From the NCBI GenBank assembly GCA_021234155.1, contig JAJEKV010000075.1, positions 1,366,001 through 1,430,000 of the forward strand: 64,000 nt of DNA, written 5' to 3'. This stretch comes from Isoetes taiwanensis (taxonomy: Eukaryota; Streptophyta; Lycopodiopsida; Isoetales; Isoetaceae). The notes beneath the pieces are model-generated. The model did no database searches. It had not been told where the DNA came from and worked only from the letters and a program-made list of their open reading frames with translations. Made by a program: the position numbers and the translations under genes. This document shows positions 34,003-45,354 of the stretch, piece after piece; within the stretch, counting starts at the first letter, position 1, and each line of letters begins with the position of its first letter.

Positions 34003-34459
34003 CACACAGGGCAAATCAAAGTGGGCACCTAATTTGGCACCCCTTGCATATTTCTGCCCTTCTCTTCACATCACATGGGGGTTCAAATTGGGCGGACACC
34101 CAATTTGGCACACCCTTGCTACTGTTCTTGCCTTTCTCTTCACATCACATTGGGGTTCAAATTGGGCAGGCGCCCAATTTGGCCCCCCCCCACATGCGGG
34201 CAGGCATGCCCATCACATCACCTGGGGTTGCAAATTGGGCGGGCGCCCAATTTGGCATCCCCCCTCTCATGTTTCATGCCCTTCTCTTCACATCACATGT
34301 GGGGTTCAAATTGGAGGGGCCCCAATTTAAGCGCCCTCCCTTCATGCGGGTGGCTTCCCAAGACATCACACTTGGGGTGCAAATTGGGGATGCCCAATTT
34401 GGCACCCCCTTGCATGTTTCCCACCCTTCTCTTCACATCACGGGGGTTCAAATTGGGCG
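34003..34459. repeat. Palindrome-centred tandem array, unit B
   Basis: About six monomers of the same ~72-bp repeat, several with one- or two-base losses in the GC core. The last monomer is cut at AAATTGGGCGG, where unit C begins. Confidence 0.85.
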
Positions 34460-34559
34460 GGTAGGCTTGATTTTGTTAGGGTTTGGAATTTTGCTCGGGT
34501 AAATCAAAGACATTAAACGCCTATAATAGTATCCGAACTATGTATATTACTTGATGATC

Positions 34560-36084
34560 TTGTTAGTGAATGGAATGCATTAGTTCTTTGGGTATGGTAT
34601 GTTGACAATGGACTTTATCAAGAAGCACTAAAATGTTATGAACATATGCAAATGGAGGGAGTGCCTCGAAATGCTGTTAGCTTTGTCTGCGGATTGAAGG
34701 CTTGTGGCAGTGTAGGGGCCATAGACAAAGATTTAGCAATGCACATTGAAATTGAACTATGGGGATTTGGAAATGATCCGTATGTTGGACATACTCTGGT
34801 TGACATGTATGCCAAATGTGGTTTACTTGCAGAGGCGCGAAATGCCTTTGAGAAACTTCAAACTCAGGATGTTGTTTCCTGGAATACTTTAATTGGAGGA
34901 TATATTGAGGATGGCCAAGTGTTGGAAGCCCTTAAGTGTTTTGAAAAGATGCGGCTGAAGGGTGTGCTTCCATCTTCCATAACATATGTTTGTATTTTAA
35001 AAGCTTGTGGTATTTTGGAAGCCGTCGAAAAGTTCATAAGGAGATTGCAGATAAGGGTTATGAAGGGAATGCATATATTGGCAGTGCTTTGGTGGACATG
35101 TATGTCAAATGTACCTCACTTGCAGAGGCTCGCAAAGCCTTCAACAAATTGCCTCTTCGAAATGTTGTGTCTTAGAATTCAATGATTGCAGGATATGTTG
35201 AGCATGGGTGTGGTCAAGAAGCTTTAGAATGCTTTGAACACATGCAAAGGGAAGGAGTTTGTCCAGATGCTGTCACATTCATCTGCAGCTTGAAAGCTTG
35301 TGGCAAGCCACAGAGAGAGGTCAGGAAATACACACTGAAATCGCACGATCATGATATAGTATGCTGGAATTTTGCCATGTCAAGTTATGTTCAGAAGGGA
35401 CAATTGAAGGAAGCAATAGGTCTTTTTAAACACATGCCCCATTATGATGTAGCCTTGTGGACTATCATAATTACAACCTTTGTTCAGAATGTTCATTTCC
35501 GGCAAGCTATCCTTTTTTTCAAATAATGCCCAGGAAAAATGCTGTATCTTGGAATGCCATGTTAGTATTTTTGAAGCCTGCAGTGAGAAGGGAGCTTTAC
35601 CCTTGTTGTTGGGCTACAGATTTACATCAGATATTGTTACACAAAGTACCACAATTATTATGTATGCTGCTATTGCAGTATTTGACAAGTTATTGAAAAT
35701 GATGTGGTTTCATGGACGGCAAGCTATCCTTCCTTTCCAAAAAATGCCCAAGGAAAAATATTGTATCTTGGATGCCATTGTAGTATTTTTGAAGCCTGCA
35801 GTAAGATGGGAGCTTTACCCGAGGGTAAAAGATTGCACACCTTGTTGCTAGGCTGCAGATTTACGTCAGATATTGTTACACAAAGTACCATTAGTATTAT
35901 GTATGCTAGATGTGGCAGTTTACGTGGTGCTATTGCAGTATTTGACAGAATTATTGAAAATGATGTGGTTTCATGGACGACAATTATTGTAGCACATGCC
36001 CAACATGGATATGGCAAGGAAACATGCAAGGAAACATTACAGATATTCCATTACCGGTTTTATTTCTCCCACACTGTGAAATAG
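34560..36084 (+). pseudogene. PLS-type PPR gene, copy C
   Basis: Same gene as copies A and B. The longest frame (34646-35185) carries about five repeats and shares the frameshift near 35033 and the TAG (35173-35175) after NVVS. A separate frame (35182-35526) continues SMIAGYVEHGCGQEALECFEHM and further motifs. At several positions where A and B are scrambled, copy C reads cleanly with CAG or CTG, for example 36346-36372. Confidence 0.85.
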
Positions 36085-38799
36085 GATTCCTGAAAGAGGA
36101 ACTCAAAGAGAAAAAGACTGCACTCGATTGTCTGTATTTCTCTCATTTGTTTTTTGGTGTATCAACAGCAAATAAAACTAACAATATTTGGCCCGATCCA
36201 TTTTCTTTTAGGTGCTTCCTTTTTGTATATGAAACATTTGAAGTTAATTTTTTTTGGGGATAAACAGGAGGAACGTAGAGTTGCTTCCAGAGAACGGGGT
36301 ATTTCAAACATCTGGATTTGCTGGTCTAAGTAATGGGTATTTATATCAGAATCAGAACTTTCAGCAAAGCCAGAATCTCTTGGGCTGGCCACATTTTCTT
36401 GACAATGCTTATCAAACCAGTCCTTTGAATAGGAACAGTGCTGTACAACGCAGAATTTATAAGAGGTGGCAAGGCTAGGTTTCAAAGGAGAATTCCTAAT
36501 ATTGTGCTTTTGCAAGATACGAGATGCAATTCCCGGTAGCATGAAGTTCTCATTCATGCGTTGATTTGGGGCAATTGAAAGTCGGATCGCCACCGAATGA
36601 AAAACCATGCATGTATTTTGCAAATCTAAATGCTTCGACACGTTCAATATTATTTTGGCCATTTACCATATTCACACAAATGAGTATCGGATATGCTAGC
36701 CAATGTTATGTCCACATTGCAGGCATTGCTTCATAGTATGGAAACTCTTCTCAGATATTGGAAAGACCAAGCAATGGATAAGATGAAGGATATTTAATCA
36801 TTGAGATTGTAAGTCGAGTCTGGAAGATTTTGTACTATGGAAGATTTATTTACTAAAACCATCACTCACTTGTAACACTTCGTCATGGTATACTTATAAA
36901 ACATGGTGCTTTCACACTATGGGTTGCCCCTAAAACCAATTGTGATCTCAAAACGAGGGAATAATAGGCCATAATAGTACTACAATGCCTTTTAATGTCT
37001 TTTGCAATGTAGAGATTATTTGGAGTGGAGTGGGATGTTTCTAGGTTTGTGAGCACGAAACATGATCTTGGAGCTTCATTTGCACAATCATAGCTACGAC
37101 TAGAATTTAATAAAACACCATGTTTTTCAATGGGCTATGGGAGGGTCACAAATAGTGGACCATGAATCAAACACAAAATTATTTCTTTGTGCTTGTACTA
37201 TATTTTTTCAATGGGCTATGGGAGGAGCACCAATAGTGGATCATTGATCAACACAATTTATTTGTTTGTGCTTGTACTATAGATCGCCTATTTTCCCTTA
37301 TTATACATTCTTAGTCATTGATGTACAAAATATTCAATTTGCCCTCTGACTTGGCCATATGAGATTTGGATCTTCCTTGGGCAAGTATCAACCAAAGAAT
37401 AGATTTAAGATACTTGGAATAGAATTTAGGACTCTGTGATCTTCTCTACAGCATTAATGGCACCACTTGGCCCTATATCGAGTAAGGATGGGATCCTAAG
37501 TTGGTATAACAACTTGGCGTATTTGTCTGAGTATTTAATATGTTCATAATTTTCAAGCTCTTTTTGAAGAAGTATATGCTCTGATTTGAAGAATGTACCC
37601 ACATTATCTTCTCCCCAGGTGTTGCATGAATTTCGTCGTGAAAATGCACGCAAAACAATGAGAGACGTAATATTACAAATTAGGTGCACGCCTCATTTCC
37701 AACACAAACCAAATTTGTAAAATATATGAAGGCAAAAATCTGTAAAATATATGAAGCCAAATTGGGCGCCCGCCCTATTTTGGATCACCAAATTGGGCGC
37801 CCGCCCAATTTGAGGGGCAAAAACAAATAAAAATAAAATTGCTTTTAAATTGGGCAGGCCCCCAATTTGAGCTGACCAAATTAGGCTTTCAGTGCATGAG
37901 ATTGGCTCCCCGCAAACTTGCTCGACAAATTTGGGTCACCAAAATGAGTGTCCATCACATTTGGTCTTAGGCATGCTAAGCTCTATCTATTCACTTACAA
38001 GCACCATAGTTGAGCCAAGTTAGTAGCAAAACAAATTATTGACGACAACATTATTAGCAAATTTTTTATTGGAATCCTACCACATCTAGCTTTATAATTT
38101 CAATAATAAAATCTCCTACCTCATCTTGAATCTAAGGTGTGTCTCATCCCCTCAGCATCATTGTGCCAATCATGCTGCAACACTCCTGTAACAAACATTC
38201 TTGCAATGGCATACAAATGTCCTCTTGTAATCAACATCCAAATATCTTATTTGTATAATATCTGCTAGATCCAAAGTGATCAGCTACTCCTCCGCACCCA
38301 AGGACCTTCAGAGAGCTGGCCCTCGATGCCAAGAACATTCTCAAGTGCACGGAATGACGGTGGCGCGAGCAAAGAATGATGCAATGACGGTGGTGAAATG
38401 CGTGGAATATAGAATGGGATAGAAGCCTGCTTGGGAATATTGACTCGAAGGGAAAATCAATTTGAATTTGAATAACCACGTGAAAGATCCATGTGGCTAC
38501 TTTATTTTAAATTTTAAATGGTCTTGAAGAGACTTTCACGCATTATGGGCCCACCAAGTACGCTTTGAACATTTCATTTTGGACATGCTGATTGTTCCAT
38601 CATGCACTCCTCTTGCCCCTGCTCCTCCTCCCGAAGGTGCCCATCCTCCCGGAAGGATTTTTATGAGGTGGTTTTGCATGTCCAAGAAAAGTACCCATTC
38701 ATCGTAGGAAATTTTGAGGTGTTTCTACATGTCCTACAACGCCTAAGGTTAGCAAATTTCCTTTTCCCCTTACATGCATATGTCCCGCCCAGACATCAC

Positions 38800-39730
38800 A
38801 GGGGGATGCAAATCAGGCCGGGCACCTAATTTGGCACCCCCCTTGCATATTTCCTGCCCTTCTCTTCACATCACATGGGGGTTCAAATTGGGCGGACACC
38901 CAATTTGGCACACCCCTTGCCTGTTTCTTGCCTTTCTCTTCACATCACATTGGGGTTCAAATTGGGCAGGCGCCCAATTTGGCCCCCCCCCCTCCCACAT
39001 GCGGATGGCATGCCCGGACATCACACAGGGTTGCAAATTGGGCGCCCAATTTGGCATCCCCCTCCATGTTCATGCCCTTCTCTTCACATCACATGTGGGT
39101 TCAAATTGGAGGGGGCCCAATTTAAGCCCCTCCCTTCATGCAGTGTGGCTTCCCAAGACATCACACGGGGGTGCAAATTGGGGGGATGCCCAATTTGGCA
39201 CCCCCCCCCATGTTTCCTACCCTTCTCTTCACATCACAGGGGGGTTCAAATTGGGCGGGCGCCCAATTTGGCACCCCCCTTTACGCAGATGGCCTGTCCA
39301 GACATCATTTGGGAGTGCAAATTGGGCGGGCGCCCAATTTGGCACCACCCTTGCATGTTGCCTGCTCTTCTCTTCACATCACATGGGGGTTCAAATTGGG
39401 CAGGCGCCCAACTTGGCACCCTCCCTTACATGCAGATGGCCTGCTCAGACATCACCTGGGGTTGCAAATTGGGCGGGCGTCCAATTTGGCACCCCCCCTC
39501 CCCCTGCATGTTTCCTGCCCTTCTCTTCACATCATATGGGGGTTCAAGGCCCAATATGGCGTCCACCCTCCCCCCCCCAAACTCCCATCCCCACCCACCC
39601 AAACCACATGCGAGAAAATGCCCAGACATCACCTGGGGATGCAAATTGGGCGGGCGCCCAATTTGACAAACCCCTTGCATGTTTCCTGCCCTTCTCTTCA
39701 CATCACCTGGGGGTGCAAATTGTGCATGGA
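38800..39730. repeat. Palindrome-centred tandem array, unit C
   Basis: About twelve monomers of 71-75 bp (for example AAATTGGG starting at 39248, 39319, 39393 and 39466). The core AAATTGGGCG/CGCCCAATTT is a perfect palindrome with a two-base centre. Two alternating spacers define a dimer of about 145 bp. Three frames stay open for hundreds of codons because the monomer lacks stops. Confidence 0.9.
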
Positions 39731-41130
39731 CCCCAGTGTACTCACGCATGCCTCAAAAGGTGTGCCAGATAATATATTCAATTGTTTACTACTTAGAAAC
39801 TTGAATTATACACCGGCGCTACGATTTAAGATATATATGTACCTACGAAAAGTCCAAATTTTATGAAATTGTGCTCAAGGTGAGTAGAAGCAGTGTATCT
39901 GCTCATTGCATTATCAAGTTTTGGAAGGCATACCAGATTAGCTGAAATCGACCACATTATTTCGGTAAAGAGGGCTATTGCACTCCATGTCTTCGACTTC
40001 GCAATACCCCAACCGCGATCGAGATCACTAGCAGTAACGGCTGCGCACACAGCAAGAAGAGATCTTGAGGAAGTAGCAAGTGACATTCAAGGAGGAGCAG
40101 TAGAAAACACCCTCCGTAGCTTAGGTACAGGACTTAGGCCAGAAGAAGTACAAAAGTACTTACAAGACAACACCGACTATTTCTATTGGAAAAGGTTATA
40201 TTTGATATTCAACTCCAGATATATATAAATATATACATTTTTTGCATATTTTATTTGTTCTATTATTTTCCTTGTCTTGTCAAATGTAACAACATATCAC
40301 AGGTACAAGAACCAAGGAAGTAATAATATATGTGACAATGTGAAATGTGTGCAGCAAGAACACCAAGGACTGCCGAACCTAATAGGCGTCGACCAACCGA
40401 CTTCTTTTTTTTAGAGTAACATTAATAGATATAGATTTTTTTCATTAATATCAATATATAATACATATATATTCTTTGTTTGTCCTTCTTTGAGGTACAA
40501 GAATTGCTGCAGTTCTAGCCTATATACATGTCTGCCATGTCATGCAAAATATATCTCTATCATTGAATTTCTTATTTTTCAATCGTACTGCTAAGGAAAT
40601 TAAAACTTCTTTGGAAATTTGTCTTCGATATATTGTGCTATGTGTGCGACAACTAGAGCAGGGGATTAGGGAGTTTTTTGCAATCTTAGGCATGTCGGAA
40701 ATCCATTCAAGTTTTGCCCTGTCAATTCATCTCTTGCAACTTTACCATTGTGACGTTTTCTTAGGCAGTACCAATCTAGAAACTTTGCCTAGGAAGTACC
40801 AACTTAGAAACCTCGATGAGGAATTTGGAATGTTAATCCCGAAAGAGGAGATGTCCCAAATGCGATCGAACATTCAAGAGATAAAGCCTTTGCTAGCAGA
40901 AAGAGCAGGGAATGGTCAAGGCCAGAATGTCTCGCTACTTCAAGCACTTGTACAACACAAGGGGAATGGAAAAAAGAGAAACAGATGTAGATCTTCGAGT
41001 TCTGACTCAACCTTAGAAAGCTCGGCCTTTGAATCAAAGGAGTGGAGAGTAAACATGACAGCCGGGAGGGTCGTAATAGGGATACAGTGGAAAAAAAGGT
41101 CAGATTATCCGAAGAAGGTGGATGAGTAAT
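39731..41130 (+). other. 5' part of a Ty3 relic with unrecognised frames
   Basis: Two plus frames, 39893-40228 and 40542-41129, precede gag-like sequence. The second ends in a Lys/Arg/Ser-rich stretch (GNGKKRNRCRSSSSDS) like a gag N-terminal region. The first is unrecognised. No LTR or primer-binding site is identifiable, so the 5' limit is uncertain. Confidence 0.4.
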
Positions 41131-41139
41131 GTCTCGAAG

Positions 41140-42655
41140 GCCTGAAAACTTGAGCAATTTTTAGGTAACAACAGATCTGGAATGGAGGCAAAAGCCTAGT
41201 TGGATGAGATGCGGGAATATGAAAACGCATGAGGGATAAGGACAAGGGCAGAGCCGGAATAGCAAACCTGAAGGGTGCGGCAAGAATATGGTGGAAGGAT
41301 TATGCTAAGGCCCACGAGCTGGGCAAAGAAAGATGCATATTCTCAAAGTTTTCCAATGCATTCAAATGCCATTATATTCCTAGAAAAATGCCACATGATG
41401 CAGGCCTTCTATAGGCTGGAACAAGATAACAAATCTGCTCAAAAATACATGGAAGAATTCATGAGGCTGAGGCTATATGTGCCAAAGTTGAGTGAAAGGC
41501 ACGTAGTGGAAGGCTAAATTGAGCCTTAATGAAGAAATTGGAAAGCTCATGAGAGCTATAAACTTGCCAACAATATCGAAAACAAAATTGAAGGCACTAA
41601 GCTTACAGAGAATAGGTCCCTAGGACGGCAGGCAGAGGCAGAACACATATGAAAAGGGAGAAGCCTAGGGGCCTATAGTCCAAGAGCAACAAGCCAAACA
41701 CCTGTAGAAACCCTTACAATGCAAACTACAGGAAACAACAAGATAAAAAGCACGTAAGCTTCAAGGACAAAGGTCAGGTAGCATGATCCGATTATTCCCA
41801 AACTGTGCAGCGGTTCCTGAATTCCATTCTGAAGGAAAAGAGATAAGAATACATAGATAACTAGTTCCATTTCAGGTGCTTCCAGCCTGGGCATAAAACT
41901 CACAATTGTACAGTCATGATGAATGCAGCTCTTGCAGAGATAGGAGGATGGCGACTCCACCCAAGGACGATGACGAGGAAGCCCACGACTATATCCAGGG
42001 TGAATGTCATACTTGCAGCCATTGATATGAAAAATGCGGAAAGTTAGTATTAGGTGATATCCCCGCCAGGTCATTCACAGTCCTCATAGATATAGGAAGC
42101 ACCCATAACTTTACTTCGCCAAGAATGGTCGAAATGCTTAAGTTGAAAACACTAAAATCAAAACCCAAACCAGTGGTATTGGCAAGTGGGATAATCAGCC
42201 ATACAACAGGCAAGATGGTGAATTTCAACATAGATTTGCCAAGCATCGACATTGAAATGGGAGTCGAGGTAATGGATGTAGGAAAATGTGACCTCATTAT
42301 AGGCATAGAATACCGCATCCCAGTAAAAACAGTGGTCGATTGCGGGAAACTGAAAGTAACCCTGATGGCACCAAACAACAAGATCATAGAGATAATAGGT
42401 AAAGAAGTCACCCCAATCATGCAATGCATGTCTATTAAGAAATTAGTTAAATGCATCAAGAAACAGAAGCAGCATGCATCTTTAAATTGGAACTCTCGGA
42501 TGAGGAGGCACAAGAAAATAAGGACAACAAAACCTTAAGTAAGCTACCCAAGCAAGTGGCCCCAAGCAAGCAAAGAGTTTCACGATTTATCCCCAGATGA
42601 GATCAAGGAACTTCCTTGTTTAGTCCCGTGTCCCAAAGCACATGACTATTCTTAA
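41140..42655 (+). pseudogene. Ty3 gag-protease relic
   Basis: Decayed homologue of the 52-64 kb element. The capsid region reads LKGAARIWWKDYAKA, then FSNAFKCHYIP, opposite LTGAARIWWKGYARA and FAKAFKSHYVP. A retropepsin-like region (42060-42530) reads IGSTHNFTSPRMVEMLKL-like sequence followed by KPVVLASG and CDLIIGIEY, opposite the protease of the intact element. Linker sequence up to about 42655 matches the stretch just before reverse transcriptase, where similarity stops. There are many stops. The protease active-site triad is altered from DTGS (reads IGS after a shifted base). Confidence 0.7.
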
Positions 42656-43150
42656 GGTACAGAAAATAGCCAAAGGGCAAAGGTCAAGCGTCCACGTCAG
42701 CAATTAAGGCCATCAATCAAGAAGAACAGACCACGAGTTCCAACGACATAAAGGAATCCACGGTCCGCCAATTTTTAGTGCCACTCATTATGGCAATAAT
42801 GATTCCACGAGTCATGACAGAGATCACGGGATTAGGTAACGGAAGATCCAGAAATGGCAGATCCTTGCTATTTTGGGCAGAAGCCATTGTACTATATATA
42901 TATTAGAAGATTAAACTGAGATCACTAGATAAGTTCAGGCATTTTTGTTGTCTCAACTCCTTTGGGAAGCTTTTCATGTATTCTCATTGATCTTTCAAGA
43001 TCCTTATTTTTCATAGTTGTGTTGCATTGTTTTATTTTACTGTTTGACATTGCAAAACCCCCGTGACATTTGTTCTCTGTTGAGGAGCTGTTTGTAGGAT
43101 ACAAGGGTTCACAGAGGACTGTCCTCAAACTCTTCCAAATCTGACCCTAA
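42656..43150. other. No recognised gene
   Basis: Unclear mixed sequence after the truncated Ty3 relic. GTTTGTAG at about 43091-43098 would fit a splice acceptor for the reading frame that follows. Confidence 0.3.
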
Positions 43151-43199
43151 ACACTGTCGTCGATTGCCGGGTCCTAGTCCTCTTTCTTTTGCCTAATGT

Positions 43200-44093
43200 C
43201 TTTTCCCATTTTCACTCAAGAAGAGCTACTCAGGCAAATTGCCGCCTGCCTCGCTCGTCAGCAATAGCGAGATACAATCCATAACTCCTACTATTATGAT
43301 ATTGAAGGTGGGCGTCCATGATCCCATGCTCATTCAACCCCATCCACCCCGCGGACCTCTTCACGTCCAGGGTCACCCAACCATTGTCAAAATTGCTCTC
43401 AACCCCATTCGCCTCATCCAACTCTTGTTCATCATACTCCACCATATTTTCAGACCCCTAAAAGCAGTTATGTTCACATTCCTCCCATGACAACTCCTGC
43501 ACCCTCGGTGCATGACTGTATATATTGGGATGTTTCTGCATTTTATATGATTAGCACAGTTTGTCAGCAGGCTGATTGCTGCCACGGTTTTTCCCTCGAA
43601 AACCCTTCGGGGCGGGGGTTTTTTAATCCGGGCAGTAATCCGCTTGCTGCGTTTTTGTATTGGGTCCCATAGACCGATTGGTCTCCGTGGACGATAAAAG
43701 TAACTTCCTTCCTTCCTTCCTTCCTAACCAATTTTACTACAATATGGAATGGCCTATTCTCAAGTCTCCTTTGGTCCCACTTATGTCAACGAGTTCCCAT
43801 CCTCACCAACCCTTCAACCTCCTGTGAATATTTACAATATTGGAGATCTTACACTTGATCAAGATGGATGCCCAGTCATCTCCACCCCTGACAGTAAAGC
43901 CGCCACGACGATGATGGTCCCTCTAGAATGTTCAATGATGCCTCCCACTGCTGTTACGGAAGGCCCCTCCACTTCTCATGCTTCATGGCCATCTCAGGTT
44001 CCTATGTCAGCCCCTATGTTTTCTCCACCGGCCATCTCTTGCACTGCATGTTTTATAGCTAGATATGGCCTTATAGTGTTGCATGGTAGCTGA
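43200..44093 (+). pseudogene. Pro/Ser/His-rich reading frame split by a LINE tail
   Basis: Unrecognised. Left of the insertion one frame reads NCSQPHSPHPTLVHHTPPYF and PPMTTPAPSVHD (to about 43515), with stops at about 43267 and 43319. Right of it, 43749-44093 reads MAYSQVSFGPTYVNEF and onward through a Pro/Ser/Thr-rich stretch. Similar composition on both sides suggests one disordered protein-coding exon interrupted by the insertion. It could equally be the 5' region of a transposon. No domain seen. Confidence 0.35.
43498..43729 (+). mobile_element. Truncated LINE insertion (3' tail only)
   Basis: 43568-43725 matches the tail at 1575-1720 nearly base for base and ends in (CTTC)n. Similarity to the LINE upstream of its tail (CAGTTTG and TGTATATAT landmarks) continues back to about 43500. 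This is typical 5'-truncated LINE integration. Confidence 0.75.
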
Positions 44094-45350
44094 GAAGCTG
44101 TCTTTGTTTGTAGGCAAATAATGGATAGATATAGGTTGCTGCATGCATGTGTTATTGCCATTGTTTCAGTGCTTTAGTTTACATTTTGCTGTAGGCTTGT
44201 TTGTAGAATTATGAAGTGCTTTAACTTTAGTTTCCAGACATGTTTAGTTTTTGTTGTCATGTGGTCATTGCTATAGCGGAGTCTTAACCTGCGTATGTCT
44301 GCACTCAATTCCTACAAGACCAAGTAAGCCTTATAATCGCAGGTTTGCAGATTGTATTTGCAACTATGTGTGTTGTGACATCAAAAGGTTCCAAATTTTC
44401 TGCTCATTTGTCTGATGTGTAGTGTTGCTCTGGTAGGTTTTATCATTAATTCCGCATCCCAAGACTATCTTCTGGAAATGCAAATCAACGAGCTCGGTAG
44501 TCTTGGCTTATTATATATAAAAATGTTCTGTGTAGTTCTGTTTATTTATGAAGTTTGAGAACCTGAAGTCATTGAAGTATAGAATAAAATAATAGTGAAA
44601 CATATGTGAACAATAGAAGCGATCAGGTGGTTTCTACACTGAGCTATTCTAACATGCACAGGTAATCTCTGAGGCAGATAATTTAGAGCTAAGATTATAC
44701 ATGAAAAACAAGTATTTCTATGCTAGAATCGATCGATTTTGTAGACGATCATGCTTCCTGTTCCAAATCCAAAGATGGACTTCTGGGTTTATGCACGAAA
44801 CACTGTTCGTCCAAAAGTACCCATGAAATAGAATGTACTATTGAATTTTTATTTTACCCTAGCCTCACCTTTAAAACCAATGTACAATAAAGACTTTCAA
44901 TCTACGAACTTGAAGGATGTGTTGATAGTGGTCTAGCTTCAGTGGTCTAGCTTCAAAGCATATTTTATGTGTAGTGTATTTTTTGGAAACTCAATTTATA
45001 CATTGTATTTGCCACATTTCGATAAGCCATAACAAACAATTCTTAAATGAGTTGAAGTCTTAGATTAGTTAAGAAATTCATCAAAAGCAATAAAAAGTTT
45101 GACGCACCTATCACACGTAAAGGAGTTTCTGATTAGCTAAGAAGTTCACCACCAGAGAAGAAAAGTTTGACACATCCACCACACGAAAAGGCATATGCCC
45201 AAAGCCCTAGAGACTATTTAAGAATGCTTGTAATAGATGCAATCCTTGTGTGTGAGCATTGTTTGAAAATATAATTTGCATAGAACTTACTTGGTAGAAA
45301 CAATTCCATGTATTTTAAGGAAGGTATACTAATTTAAGGATATGATAAGG
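44094..45350. other. Gene-poor; 68-bp tandem duplication
   Basis: No gene. Units starting GATTAG(T/C)TAAGAA(A/G)TTCA at 45063 and 45131 form a degenerate 68-bp tandem pair. The rest is AT-rich. Confidence 0.5.
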
Positions 45351-45354
45351 AAGG

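Larger units (their letters stand above)
28082..34459. repeat. Tandem unit B (6.38 kb)
   Basis: Second direct repeat. It is joined to the array of unit A at a GG microhomology. It lacks the first 609 bp of the Helitron and otherwise follows unit A throughout, including flank and array. Confidence 0.9.
34460..39730. repeat. Tandem unit C with 1.6-kb internal deletion
   Basis: Third direct repeat. At 37628 it jumps from sequence matching 24785 to sequence matching 26368, with a 17-nt filler (37628-37644). This removes the Helitron 3' end. The array at its right end is the longest of the three. Confidence 0.9.

Noticed and set aside
38774-39866. Long open frames (up to 332 codons) in several frames over the array
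   Set aside because: The 72-bp monomer has no stops in these frames; the proteins are pure repeats with Gly/Pro/His runs and no domain.
39893-40228. Possible second histone-like protein before the Ty3 relic
   Set aside because: Helical composition drew attention, but no histone motif of H2A, H2B, H3 or H4 is present.
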